From the NCBI GenBank assembly GCA_963840235.1, contig CAWIYC010000003.1:248001-312000 (forward strand): DNA of 64,000 nt, given 5' to 3'. A model generated the notes under the pieces. It was not told the origin of the DNA. It searched no databases and saw nothing but the letters and a program-made list of their open reading frames with translations. Positions 40,812 to 48,027 of this stretch are shown piece by piece. Every line of letters begins with the position of its first letter. The stretch's first letter is position 1. The DNA comes from JBBRHQ01 sp963840235 (GTDB taxonomy: Bacteria > Actinomycetota > Thermoleophilia > Solirubrobacterales > 70-9). The position numbers were made by a program, and so were the translations under genes.

Positions 40812-41150
40812 CTAGAAACTGGCGTCCATGATCAGCTGGGGCGGAGGGGCGGACTCAGCGAGATCGATGCCGTGCACCTGCTCCATCGTGTCGCGAAACC
40901 AGCGATCGAATGGCGCTTCGGAGGTGCCGATCGCCTGCATCGCCGCTGCAACGTCCTCAGCCTCCAAGTAGACGACCGCGAGCGTTCCCTGCGGCGTTTC
41001 CTGGTGCCAAACCGCTTCCCGCTTGATCCCCGCGGCCCGGCGAGCATTCTCGTACTCCTCGCGACGTGAGCCCCTCATCTCCTCGAATGCGTCCCGGTCC
41101 ATCTCCTCCTTGCCGGAAAGGATCGGAAGTGCGAAAGCTACGGCGGCCAT
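40812..41150 (-). CDS. Small uncharacterised protein, possibly dimeric barrel
   Basis: 112 residues, MAAVAFALPILSGKEEMDRDAFEEMRGSRREEYENARRAAGIKREAVWHQETPQGTLAVVYLEAEDVAAAMQAIG, then PFDRWFRDTMEQVHGIDL. The pattern (strand, long helix, W-H strand, AVVYLEAEDV, helix) suggests an ABM-type dimeric barrel. GGAGGACAAATGG around the start provides a good ribosome-binding site. It is the last gene inside the tRNA-Cys island. Confidence 0.65.
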   Translation of the reverse strand: MAAVAFALPILSGKEEMDRDAFEEMRGSRREEYENARRAAGIKREAVWHQETPQGTLAVVYLEAEDVAAAMQAIGTSEAPFDRWFRDTMEQVHGIDLAESAPPPQLIMDASF

Positions 41151-41453
41151 TTGTCCTCCTTGGTTGGATGCGGTCGCCCATCCTCTCGTAAACCTCCGCT
41201 ACCTGGCCTCTTGACTTCGGCGACATTCCGACATCGTTGCGGCCGTCGTGTCGATCCGCGTCTCCGCCTTGCCCGCGCGGGCGTGCCGGTGAGCAGCAGA
41301 AGGAACTCCTCGGCTTCCACCGAGTGGGTGTCGGTTTCCATGCGAAGCGATACGCCGAAACCGTGTCCCGAACCCCGACCATTCGGATGAAACTGAGCGC
41401 ACCTCAGAGCACCCGAGCGGGCCTGAGAGAGCCAAGCAGGGCAAGAGCTAAGA

Positions 41454-41496
41454 GCCTGCAAAGCCGTTTACAGCGGTTCGACTCCGGTAGGCGCCT
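41454..41496 (+). repeat. tRNA-Cys 3' fragment (attR of island)
   Basis: 43 bases matching 27790-27832 with one mismatch (g at 41473 for c), which breaks the T stem, so it is not a functional tRNA. It starts in the anticodon loop (GCCTGCAAAG) and ends at the discriminator. Confidence 0.85.
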
Positions 41497-41820
41497 CTCG
41501 CTTTACGATGCGAAATCCCGCATTTTAGAGCCGAAAACCCCGATTCCGAGAGGACCGCTGAGGACGGCTGAAACCGCTGCTCACCGGCCCTCACTGGCGC
41601 ACAGACTGGCGCGCGGATTCTTCTGAGTTTGCTCTCGATCGCTCCAAAGACGCTGTGGTCCCAATTTGAGCGAACCTGAGAGCACATTGGACTACGAAAG
41701 ACCGCCCAATAGCAGCGAAGAGCTGACCGGCGCTCAGCCGAGCATCCAAAGCGCCGGCCCGTCCCAATCACACAAAACGCGTGATGACAACTCGTCCGTT
41801 TGGCGACGATCGTCCGACGC
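41497..41820. other. Region right of attR, no gene
   Basis: Contains TGCGAAATCCCGCA, a near-palindrome, at about 41508, and ACTGGCGC twice (41593 and 41605, 12 bases apart), resembling integrase arm sites. No gene is supported. Confidence 0.4.
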
Positions 41821-42196
41821 ATGGAAACCGCGCTCTGGACCGCCCAGGTGCTGCTTGCAGCGATCTTTCTCGCGACCGGCGTGACGAAGCTGACGCAGCC
41901 CCGCGCCCGGCTGGCGGCGGGACCGATGGGCTGGGCCGCCGACGTCAGCGATGTCGAGTTCCGCGCCGTCGGTCTGCTCGAGGTTCTCGGGGCCGCTGGG
42001 GTTGGTTCTGCCGGGAGCATTGGGGATCGCGCCGCTTCTCACCCCGCTCGCCGCGGTGGGACTGGCGCTGACCATGGTCGGCGCGATCACGACGCACGTG
42101 CGCAGGGGAGAGACAGACCGCCTGGCGGTGCCGATCGTCCTCCTCGCCCTGACGCTGTTCGTCGCCGTCGAGCGCTTCGGCCCGCACAGCCTCTGA
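41821..42196 (+). pseudogene. DoxX-family membrane protein, one frameshift
   Basis: From ATG 41821: METALWTAQVLLAAIFLATGVTKLTQP and FRAVGLLEVLGA; the next frame continues LGLVLPGALGIAPLLTPLAAVGLALTMVGAITTHVRRGE to LTLFVAVERFGPHSL (stop 42196). One extra G in GGGG (41998-42001) explains the shift. Restored length ~125 residues with four TM helices, as usual for DoxX. It converges with the corA-like gene. Confidence 0.75.
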
Positions 42197-42233
42197 TTGG
42201 CGGTTTGCATGAGCTGAACTGAAGCGCCCGTTG

Positions 42234-43213
42234 TCACGTCGCGCGCCGGCGGCCTGCGGGCCGTCCGCCTAGGAACGGGCGCACCAGGAAACGCCAGCAC
42301 AGCGCCGCTGTCGCGATCGGAATGATGAATCCGAGCAGCCAGAAGGCGACGGGGCTGTCGACCTTATCGACCATCCAGCCGAAGTTCATGCCGAAGAAGC
42401 CCGTGATGAACGTGAGCGGGACGAAGATCGTGGCGACGACGCTGATCACATAGGCCCGCTCGTTCAGCTGGAGATCGAGCACCATCGCCATCGCGTTCGC
42501 GGCGGCGTCGACCGACGTCAGCAGGCGGTTGACCTGCTCCTCGAGCCGGTCGAAGTGAGGCTCCTCGGAGGTGCCGAAGTCTCGAAGCGCTCCGATTTCG
42601 AGGCCGACACGCTCGAAGACGGCCTGCTCGTTCCTGACCCACCGCCTCATAGTCGCTAGCCTGGCACCGGCCTGCCGCAGGGTCGCCCTCGGCACGCTTT
42701 TGCCGTCCCCCTCCGTCCATGCCGCTACAAGGGCGTCCAGCCTCACTTCGACCTCGTCGAGCGCGTCGGAGGTGGTGGCGAGCATTGCGTCGAGCACCGA
42801 ATAGACGACGTATCGCTTGCTCCGTCCCGGCGGAAGATCGGGCGCCAGGACCGCTGGCAGCGAGACTCGCTCGTGTGGTGCAGCGTCAGCAGGTAGTCGC
42901 TCGTAAGGAGGACCTGAACCTCGATTGGCCGCAGGCGGTATCCGTCCTGCTCCTTCTCCGGCTCGAGCTCGACATAACAGCGAAGTGCGAAGACGACGGA
43001 CTCTCCGTCAGCGTGGAAGGCCCGCGAGGCGAAGCCGTCGCGGGCCTTCCGCAGAGCGCCTTGGGCGCGCTCGGGAATCCTGAGCGCGTCGACCAGATCT
43101 CCGCGGCTCGTCTCGCTGAGCGAGACGTCGAGCCAGAAAAAGCGCCCCTCGGCGCACAGTGCGGCGACGCGCTCTCGCTCGGCGGCGTCGAGCCCGTAGA
43201 GCAGGTCCGTCAT
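42234..43213 (-). pseudogene. CorA-type magnesium/cobalt transporter, one frameshift
   Basis: From ATG 43213: MTDLLYGLDAAERERVAALCAEGRFFWLDVSLSE and VVFALRCYVELEPEKEQDGYRLRPIEVQVLLTSDYLLTLHH. Near 42862 the frame shifts; the remainder (LPAVLAPDLPPGRSKRYVVYSVLDAM, long helices, then ISVVATIFVPLTFITGFFGMNFGWM and a second TM helix) runs to 42234. The GMN signature and both C-terminal TM helices are intact. With a single base changed it would be a normal ~325-residue CorA. Confidence 0.78.
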
Positions 43214-43380
43214 TGCGCCTAAGACTAGGAGGCGACCCGGCGGTCCGAGCCGCCGCTCGGAGCTATGTCCAGGTGCTGGCGAACGGCGAGCGCTTCTCGC
43301 GACGGTGGGGAGCTCCTTGACCCGCGAGATCACCCAGAGTGTGTGACGACAGATCACCAATGCGCATACATACTGCGGCC

Positions 43381-43539
43381 ATGGATGCCTCGACGACCAC
43401 GGCGCCGGTGACAGGCGCGCGGCTCGCGCGCGCGCTGACCTATCTCGTGTACGCGTTCGTGCTCGTCGCCCTCGTCATGCTTCTGCTCGGCTTCTTCCTG
43501 CTCAGCGATCGAATCCCCCAGATGGGTTACGCGGGATGA
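43381..43539 (+). CDS. Small single-pass membrane protein
   Basis: 52 residues: MDASTTTAPVTGARLARALTYLVYAFVLVALVMLLLGFFLLSD and RIPQMGYAG. One TM helix (~22-43). Its stop overlaps the start of the next gene (ATGA), so the two are translationally coupled. Not recognised. Confidence 0.6.
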   Translation: MDASTTTAPVTGARLARALTYLVYAFVLVALVMLLLGFFLLSDRIPQMGYAG

Positions 43540-44612
43540 GCGCCACGGCGAACGCGCGCGCCTCGAGCCGCTCCGCCGACGGAGGCAGCGCCGCAGCTGC
43601 CACCCCGCAGAGCGCCGCGATGTCGGGGAGCGCAGCGGCTCCGTCTCCATTCACCCCGATCGCCAACTACGGGTTCCTGTCCAACTGCCACACGGGCGCG
43701 CTTGTGGCCCCGGACGGCACGGTCGACTGGCTGTGTGTCCCCCGGTTCGACTCGCCGAGCGTTTTCGGTGCCCTGCTCGACCGCGGCGCCGGCAGCTTCA
43801 GGTTCGGCCCATTCGGGATCAACGTTCCCAGTGACAGGATCTACGAGCCTGGGACCAACACGCTGGTGACGTCGTGGAAGACGCAGACGGGCTGGGTCGT
43901 CGTGCGTGACGCGCTGACGATGGGACCCCGCCGTTGCGAGGACACGGTCACACCCCACACCCGACCGCCATCGGACGAGGATGCGAACCACGCGCTCGTG
44001 CGGATTGCCCAATGCATCGACGGCAGGGTCGAGATCGACCTGGTGTGCGAGCCCGGTTTCGACTATGGCCGCCTTCCCGGCGAGTGGACGCTAACCCCGG
44101 ATCGGCATCGAGCCGACGCCAAGGGGGGCGAACAGGCACTACGGCTCCAGACCGACATGCTCGTGGGCATCGAGGCCGAGATCCTGCCGACCTGTCGCGA
44201 GCTGGGGATTGGTGTTACCGCCTACGGGGTTCTCTCACGCGGTCTGCTCGGGGGACACTGGTCGAAGGAGCGCGAGACCGGCGGGGGTGACTTTCGCAGT
44301 CACGCACCGCGCTTTCAGGGGGAAAACCTCCGGCGAAACCTGGATCTGGCCGAGGCCTTGGGTGAGGTTGCCGCCAATAGAGAGGCAACCACCGCCCAGG
44401 TCGCGATCGCCTGGGTGCTCTCGCGGGGCGAGGACATCGTGCCGCTGGTCGGGGCGCGGCGCCGCGACCGCCTTGAGGAGGCGCTCGGGGCCGTGGCAGT
44501 CGAGCTCTCCGAGGAAGACTTGGCGGCGGTCGAGCGGGCGGTCCCGGCGGGCGCCGCCGCGGGCGAGCGCTATGAGGCCGGGCAGATGGCGATGCTCGAC
44601 AGCGAGCGCTGA
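43536..44612 (+). CDS. Chimeric GH15 (glucoamylase/trehalase-like) N-terminus fused to aldo/keto reductase C-terminus
   Basis: 358 residues in one frame. Residues ~40-210 (IANYGFLSNCHTGALVAPDGTVDWLCVPRFDSPSVFGALLD, YEPGTNTLVTSWKT, CEPGFDYG, ALRLQTDMLVGIE) are the N-terminal beta domain of glycoside hydrolase family 15 proteins, normally ~600 residues. From GIEAEILPTCRELGIGVTAYGVLSRGLLGG on it is the C-terminal half of an aldo/keto reductase (VAIAWVLSRGEDIVPLVGARRRDRLEEALG). The joint lies at the shared GIE codons (44166-44174). The GH15 catalytic (alpha/alpha)6 barrel and the reductase's catalytic tetrad are both missing, so neither activity is expected. Confidence 0.8.
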   Translation: MSATANARASSRSADGGSAAAATPQSAAMSGSAAAPSPFTPIANYGFLSNCHTGALVAPDGTVDWLCVPRFDSPSVFGALLDRGAGSFRFGPFGINVPSDRIYEPGTNTLVTSWKTQTGWVVVRDALTMGPRRCEDTVTPHTRPPSDEDANHALVRIAQCIDGRVEIDLVCEPGFDYGRLPGEWTLTPDRHRADAKGGEQALRLQTDMLVGIEAEILPTCRELGIGVTAYGVLSRGLLGGHWSKERETGGGDFRSHAPRFQGENLRRNLDLAEALGEVAANREATTAQVAIAWVLSRGEDIVPLVGARRRDRLEEALGAVAVELSEEDLAAVERAVPAGAAAGERYEAGQMAMLDSER

Positions 44613-44959
44613 GCCCACGGGCGAGTGGACTATGAAACGGTGGTCCGGACCTTCGGCCAGGACTTTCCGAAAGGGCACCTGGGTCCGAGACGCGAGGTCA
44701 CTGGTTTGGGCCGCGATAAACAGCACGAGACGAGGCCCTCGAAGCCTCCCATCTCTGCATCTCGTCCCCAACATCACCACTCGTGACTCACCATCATCGA
44801 GCTCGTGGGTGCGAGGCGAGGCGAGAGCGGAAACCAAGATGCGATTGCCGGCCACCGCCGCCGGTGGGGGAGGGGGGAGCCCAGCGCCTGGCGGGAGCTA
44901 TTACTCATGTAGAAGTCACGCTTGCGATAGGTCGCCGCGGCATCAGTAACGTCTGGGAA
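44613..44959. other. Intergenic with dispersed repeat copy B and NTF2 tag scrap
   Basis: GCCCTCGAAGCC at 44735-44746 may be a scrap of the NTF2 3' tag. The dispersed repeat occupies ~44789-44912. No gene is supported. Confidence 0.4.
44789..44912. repeat. Dispersed ~130-bp repeat, copy B
   Basis: Same order of blocks as 12605-12735: CATCATCGAGCTCG, TGCGAGGCGAGGCGAG, hairpin (CCACCG/CGGTGG, differing in sequence from copy A but still pairing) and GTGGGGGAGGGGGGAGCCC, then CTCATGTA against TTCATATA in copy A. Confidence 0.5.
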
Positions 44960-45982
44960 ATGGACCAGCGAACGCTCGGACGCACCGGCGTCCACGTGAG
45001 TCCGCTCTGTCTCGGCGCGATGATGTTCGGCGCTTGGGGGGAGCCCGACCACGATGCGGGGATCCGCATCATCCACCGGGCTCTGGATGCCGGGATCAAC
45101 TTCATCGACACCGCCGATGTCTACTCGCGTGGGGAGTCGGAGCAGATCGTCGGCAAGGCGCTCAGCGGCGGGCGGCGTGAGAATGTCGTGCTCGCAACGA
45201 AGTTTCACGGCGCGATGGGTGACGACCCCAATCAGGCGGGCAACTCGCGACGGTGGATCATCCGGGAGGTCGAAGCCTCGCTAGAGCGCCTGCAGACCGA
45301 CTGGATCGACCTCTACCAGGTGCATCGCTGGGACCCTTGGACCGATCACGAGGAGACGCTCGGCGCCCTCTCTGAGCTGGTGGTGCAAGGCAAGGTGCGC
45401 TACATCGGCTCCTCAACCTATCCGGCGACGCAGATCGTCAAGGCCCAGTGGGTCGCCCGTGACCGGGGCCTCCAGCGCTTCGTCTGCGAGCAGCCGCCGT
45501 ATTCGATCCTCGCTCGCGGGATCGAGGCCGACGTGCTGCCGACTTGCCAGGACCTCGATATGGGCGTCATCGCGTGGAGCCCGTTGGCGGGCGGCTGGCT
45601 GTCCGGGCGCTGGCGCAAGGGGGCTGACGACCTGACATCTCGGCGCTCGGCGCTGGTCCCCCAACGGTACGACCTCTCGGTTCCGGCCAACCAGGTCAAG
45701 CTCGAGGCCGCGGACGCGCTGGCGCAACTGGCAGACGAAGCGGGGATCTCATTGATCCACATGGCGCTCGCGTTCGTCATTCGCCATCCGGCGGTCACGT
45801 CGGCGATCCTCGGTCCGCGGACGATGGAGCAGCTCGAGTCCCAGCTCGGCGCGGCAGACTTGAAACTAGACGCGGCACTCCTGGACCGAATTGACGATGT
45901 CGTGGCGCCCGGTACGACCATCAACCCGACCGACGCCGGGTGGACGAATCCGGCGCTGGCGGCGGCCGCCCGCCGCAGGTAG
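44960..45982 (+). CDS. Aldo/keto reductase
   Basis: 340 residues from ATG 44960. MDQRTLGRTGVHVSPLCLGAMMFG is the standard N-terminus. The catalytic tetrad is complete: Asp and Tyr in FIDTADVYSRGESE, Lys in VVLATKFHG, His in LYQVHRWD. NADPH-binding end motifs (AILGPRTMEQLESQL) are present. These (alpha/beta)8 enzymes reduce aldehydes and ketones with NADPH; substrate unknown. The middle resembles the reductase half of the chimera upstream. A 37-bp copy of its coding DNA lies at 30681. Confidence 0.88.
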   Translation: MDQRTLGRTGVHVSPLCLGAMMFGAWGEPDHDAGIRIIHRALDAGINFIDTADVYSRGESEQIVGKALSGGRRENVVLATKFHGAMGDDPNQAGNSRRWIIREVEASLERLQTDWIDLYQVHRWDPWTDHEETLGALSELVVQGKVRYIGSSTYPATQIVKAQWVARDRGLQRFVCEQPPYSILARGIEADVLPTCQDLDMGVIAWSPLAGGWLSGRWRKGADDLTSRRSALVPQRYDLSVPANQVKLEAADALAQLADEAGISLIHMALAFVIRHPAVTSAILGPRTMEQLESQLGAADLKLDAALLDRIDDVVAPGTTINPTDAGWTNPALAAAARRR

Positions 45983-46419
45983 GAAAGCCCTCTCATCTCA
46001 GGCCGCTAGGTCTCACGTGCTCGCCGGGTCCCTTCCAGGGTCGGCGCTTCTTCGCGTTACGTCCGGGCTTCACTCCGACGAGAAGCAGGTACGCTCCGGC
46101 TCGGTCGCGATCGGCAATCTCAACGCCGGCTCGGACCCCGACCTTGCCGTCGCCAACGCAGGCTCCAACAACGTTCTTCGGCTTCACCGACGTCCGGGTC
46201 GAGCTATCGACCCGCCAGCCCCGGCATCTATGTACGCACGCGCGGGTGAGGCCAGGTCGGTCTGCCGCGCCGAGATGTCGGAGACGATCACCCTCCGCTA
46301 GCACCAGCGCCGCCCCGCCTAGAGGAAGCTGCGCGAGCCAGTGAAGGAGCTGCCCGCCGCCGTCGCGAAGGTGCGGCAGGCAGTAGCCACCGGGGGCGGG
46401 TTAATCTGGATTGCGAGCC
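45983..46419. other. Mosaic of gene scraps
   Basis: No whole gene. At ~46100-46170 one frame reads VAIGNLNAGSDPDLAVANAGSNNV, an FG-GAP repeat scrap. Directly after it, 46176-46216 is identical to 41 bases of thrS (51192-51232). AGGAAGCTGCGCGAGC follows near 46322. Looks like a junction of several rearrangements. Confidence 0.6.
46176..46216 (+). repeat. 41-bp exact fragment of thrS
   Basis: All 41 bases equal 51192-51232, coding GFTDVRVELSTR in thrS, and the same frame is used here after FG-GAP-like codons. Flanks do not match. Confidence 0.75.
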
Positions 46420-46764
46420 ATGCTGATTCTGATCGCCGTCCTGCTGCTGATCTTCGTCCTCTCGCCGACGGTGGGGATCATCGTCGTCGTGGTCGCCCTC
46501 TTCCTCGAGATCGGAGAGCTCGCCTTCTGGCGCAAATGGATGCGGGATCGGCGCGCGCAGACCGGCAGCGAGGCGATGCCGGGCGAGTTGGCCGAGGTGG
46601 TCGAGCCGGTGGGCACCGACCGCGGCACGGTGCGCCTGCGGGGGGAAAGCTGGACGGCGCGCTCGCGGGAGCCGATCGCTGTGGGCGAGCAGGTTCGCGT
46701 TGCCGGGGTGGATGGGCTAACGCTCTCGGTGGAGCCCGTCCCGGGAACGGAAAAGGGCCCCTGA
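46420..46764 (+). CDS. NfeD-like membrane protein
   Basis: 114 residues from ATG 46420. Two hydrophobic segments (LILIAVLLLIFVLSPTVGIIVVVVALFLEIGELAFW) are followed by an OB-fold-like C-terminal domain: GELAEVVEPVGTDRGTVRLRGESWTARS, IAVGEQVRVAGVDGLTLSVEP. This is the short NfeD arrangement; partners are usually stomatin-like proteins, none of which is encoded nearby. Its last codons overlap a hairpin. Confidence 0.8.
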   Translation: MLILIAVLLLIFVLSPTVGIIVVVVALFLEIGELAFWRKWMRDRRAQTGSEAMPGELAEVVEPVGTDRGTVRLRGESWTARSREPIAVGEQVRVAGVDGLTLSVEPVPGTEKGP

Positions 46765-46780
46765 ACGGGGCCCCTTGGTT
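46750..46780. terminator. Hairpin at the end of nfeD-like gene, with T-run on the minus strand
   Basis: AAGGGCCCC and GGGGCCCCTT pair around TGAAC. On the minus strand the stem is followed by TTTTCC, the order of an intrinsic terminator, so it may stop a minus-strand RNA as well as the nfeD-like transcript. Confidence 0.55.
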
Positions 46781-46945
46781 CCGAAGGACGTACCACCAGC
46801 AATCGAAACCACTGGCTCGTCGGTCCTTAAGCTTTGAAGTCTTCTGGAGGCGCTGATTCCTTCCTGCGACGTCGCCTCATCCAAACCTAACACTCCTCCC
46901 GAGCGAAGGTTTCGTTAGTTGTACCAGCCAAACGTGCCGTTTGGT
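46781..46945 (-). ncRNA. Possible structured RNA ending at the hairpin
   Basis: No protein is encoded here. Read on the minus strand there are three successive pairings (CTAAC with GTTAG; GAGGCG with CGCCTC; AAGGAC with GTCCTT, the last enclosing a long irregular helix), followed by the terminator-like hairpin with T-run. The base composition is less GC-rich than the genes around it. It does not match a family that I can name; 6S-like or another small RNA is possible. Confidence 0.35.
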
Positions 46946-47067
46946 TCATCGTGACTGCGAAATCCGCAAAATGGACGGATCACCGATCCCGGCTGGGCCA
47001 ATCCGTACAACTGTGAACGGCTGCTTGCAATTGCCGGTCTCACCCGCGTTGCTAGGCTGGCCGCCCG

Positions 47068-47140
47068 GGGCGCTTAGCTCAGTTGGGAGAGCGCCAGCTC
47101 GACAAGCTGGAGGTCACTGGTTCGAGCCCAGTAGCGCCCA
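47068..47140 (+). tRNA. tRNA-Val(GAC)
   Basis: 73 bases: acceptor GGGCGCT with AGCGCCC, discriminator A; D arm TAGCTCAGTTGGGAGAGC; anticodon stem CCAGC/GCTGG with loop TCGACAA, anticodon GAC; T arm CACTGG-TTCGAGC-CCAGTA. CCA is not encoded. The next gene on the other strand ends one base after it. Confidence 0.95.
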
Positions 47141-47920
47141 TCAGCCCGGGCCGACTCCGCCGCCGGTACCGTCGATCGGCCCCTGGTTCCTGATCGGGTG
47201 GAAGCCGCGGGGGGCGACCCAGACCCTGCGCCCGGACAGGGTCTTGCCGGCGCTGGGGTCGCTTGGCGGCGGGCGGTAGACGTCGATGTGGCGGCCGTTG
47301 ACGGCGCCGCCGGTGTCCTGGGCGCGGAACCAGCCGTGGGCGGGGGTGTGCAGGTAGGCGCGGATATAGACCCAGCGGCCCTTCGGGATCGTGCCCCTGT
47401 CGGTGGCGATGCTGTGCCAGAAGCGCAGGCGCAGCGAGGGGCCGCGGGCGAAGCTGATCCCGGTCGGCGGGCGGTAGCGCTTGGCGCGGCCGTTCGACCA
47501 CCCTCCGGCGCCGAGGGGGTAGGTGACCCCGCCGTGCTTGTTGCGCCAGCCGACCGCGCGCCAGTAGGGAGGCCGCGAGCCCCAGTCGGTGAGGAGGCCG
47601 TGGATATCGACCCAGCCCTGTGAGCCGGGGGAGTCGAGGTGGTAGCGGTGCCCGTCGAGCCCGTAGCCGTCGCCCTCCATGCAGAGGCCGCCTGCGGAAT
47701 AGAGCCAGTCGACGCGGTGGCGGCCGGCGAGGCCCGGCGCGGCGACCCGCTTGCCGTTGAACCAGGACTCGGGCACCGGCCAGTACTGGGTGATCCTGAC
47801 GTGGCGAAGCCAGTGGCCGTGGCGCGGCTTCCCCACCGAGGTCGCGGGGCCGGAGGCGAGGGCGAGGACGATCGCGCAGGCTCCTGCGAGCGCAGCGAAG
47901 CGCTTGCGGGGGAATCGCAT
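47141..47920 (-). CDS. Secreted 3D-domain (double-psi beta-barrel) protein
   Basis: 259 residues. MRFPRKRFAALAGACAIVLALASGPATSVG is a signal peptide. The middle (ITQYWPVPESWFNGKRV, DWLYSAGGLCMEGDGYGLDG) and the end FRAQDTGGAVNGRHIDVYRP carry the three Asp of the 3D domain (xDTGGxxxGxxIDVY), as in MltA-type lytic transglycosylases and Rpf/YabE-like cell wall proteins. It probably acts on peptidoglycan outside the membrane, but lacks other recognisable catalytic domains. Confidence 0.82.
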   Translation of the reverse strand: MRFPRKRFAALAGACAIVLALASGPATSVGKPRHGHWLRHVRITQYWPVPESWFNGKRVAAPGLAGRHRVDWLYSAGGLCMEGDGYGLDGHRYHLDSPGSQGWVDIHGLLTDWGSRPPYWRAVGWRNKHGGVTYPLGAGGWSNGRAKRYRPPTGISFARGPSLRLRFWHSIATDRGTIPKGRWVYIRAYLHTPAHGWFRAQDTGGAVNGRHIDVYRPPPSDPSAGKTLSGRRVWVAPRGFHPIRNQGPIDGTGGGVGPG

Positions 47921-48027
47921 GGGGCGTTTCTACTACTGATTCCGGCGGGATGCCCGCTCCCGGTGCCCGCCGGGGCGCCCGCGCCCGGAGCCGATCCTCC
48001 GCCGCAGGCGCATATCCTCGCCGCTCC

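Larger units (their letters stand above)
27790..41496 (+). mobile_element. Genomic island integrated at tRNA-Cys
   Basis: A 43-bp direct repeat, 27790-27832 (within the intact tRNA) and 41454-41496 (tRNA 3' end only), has one mismatch. Intact tRNA on one side and an isolated 3' fragment in the same orientation on the other is the classic attL/attR arrangement of an element that uses a tRNA 3' end. The 13.7 kb between them hold accessory genes and an integrase C-terminal stub (37925-38059). No complete integrase is present, so the island is probably fixed. Internal frameshifts agree with decay. Confidence 0.8.

Noticed and set aside
41454..41496. Second tRNA-Cys gene
   Set aside because: Only the 3' half exists, and one mismatch breaks the T stem.
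46781..46945. SRP 4.5S RNA or tmRNA
   Set aside because: GGAAGGAATCAG resembles part of the SRP core, but the opposite strand of the asymmetric loop is missing; tmRNA ends are absent.
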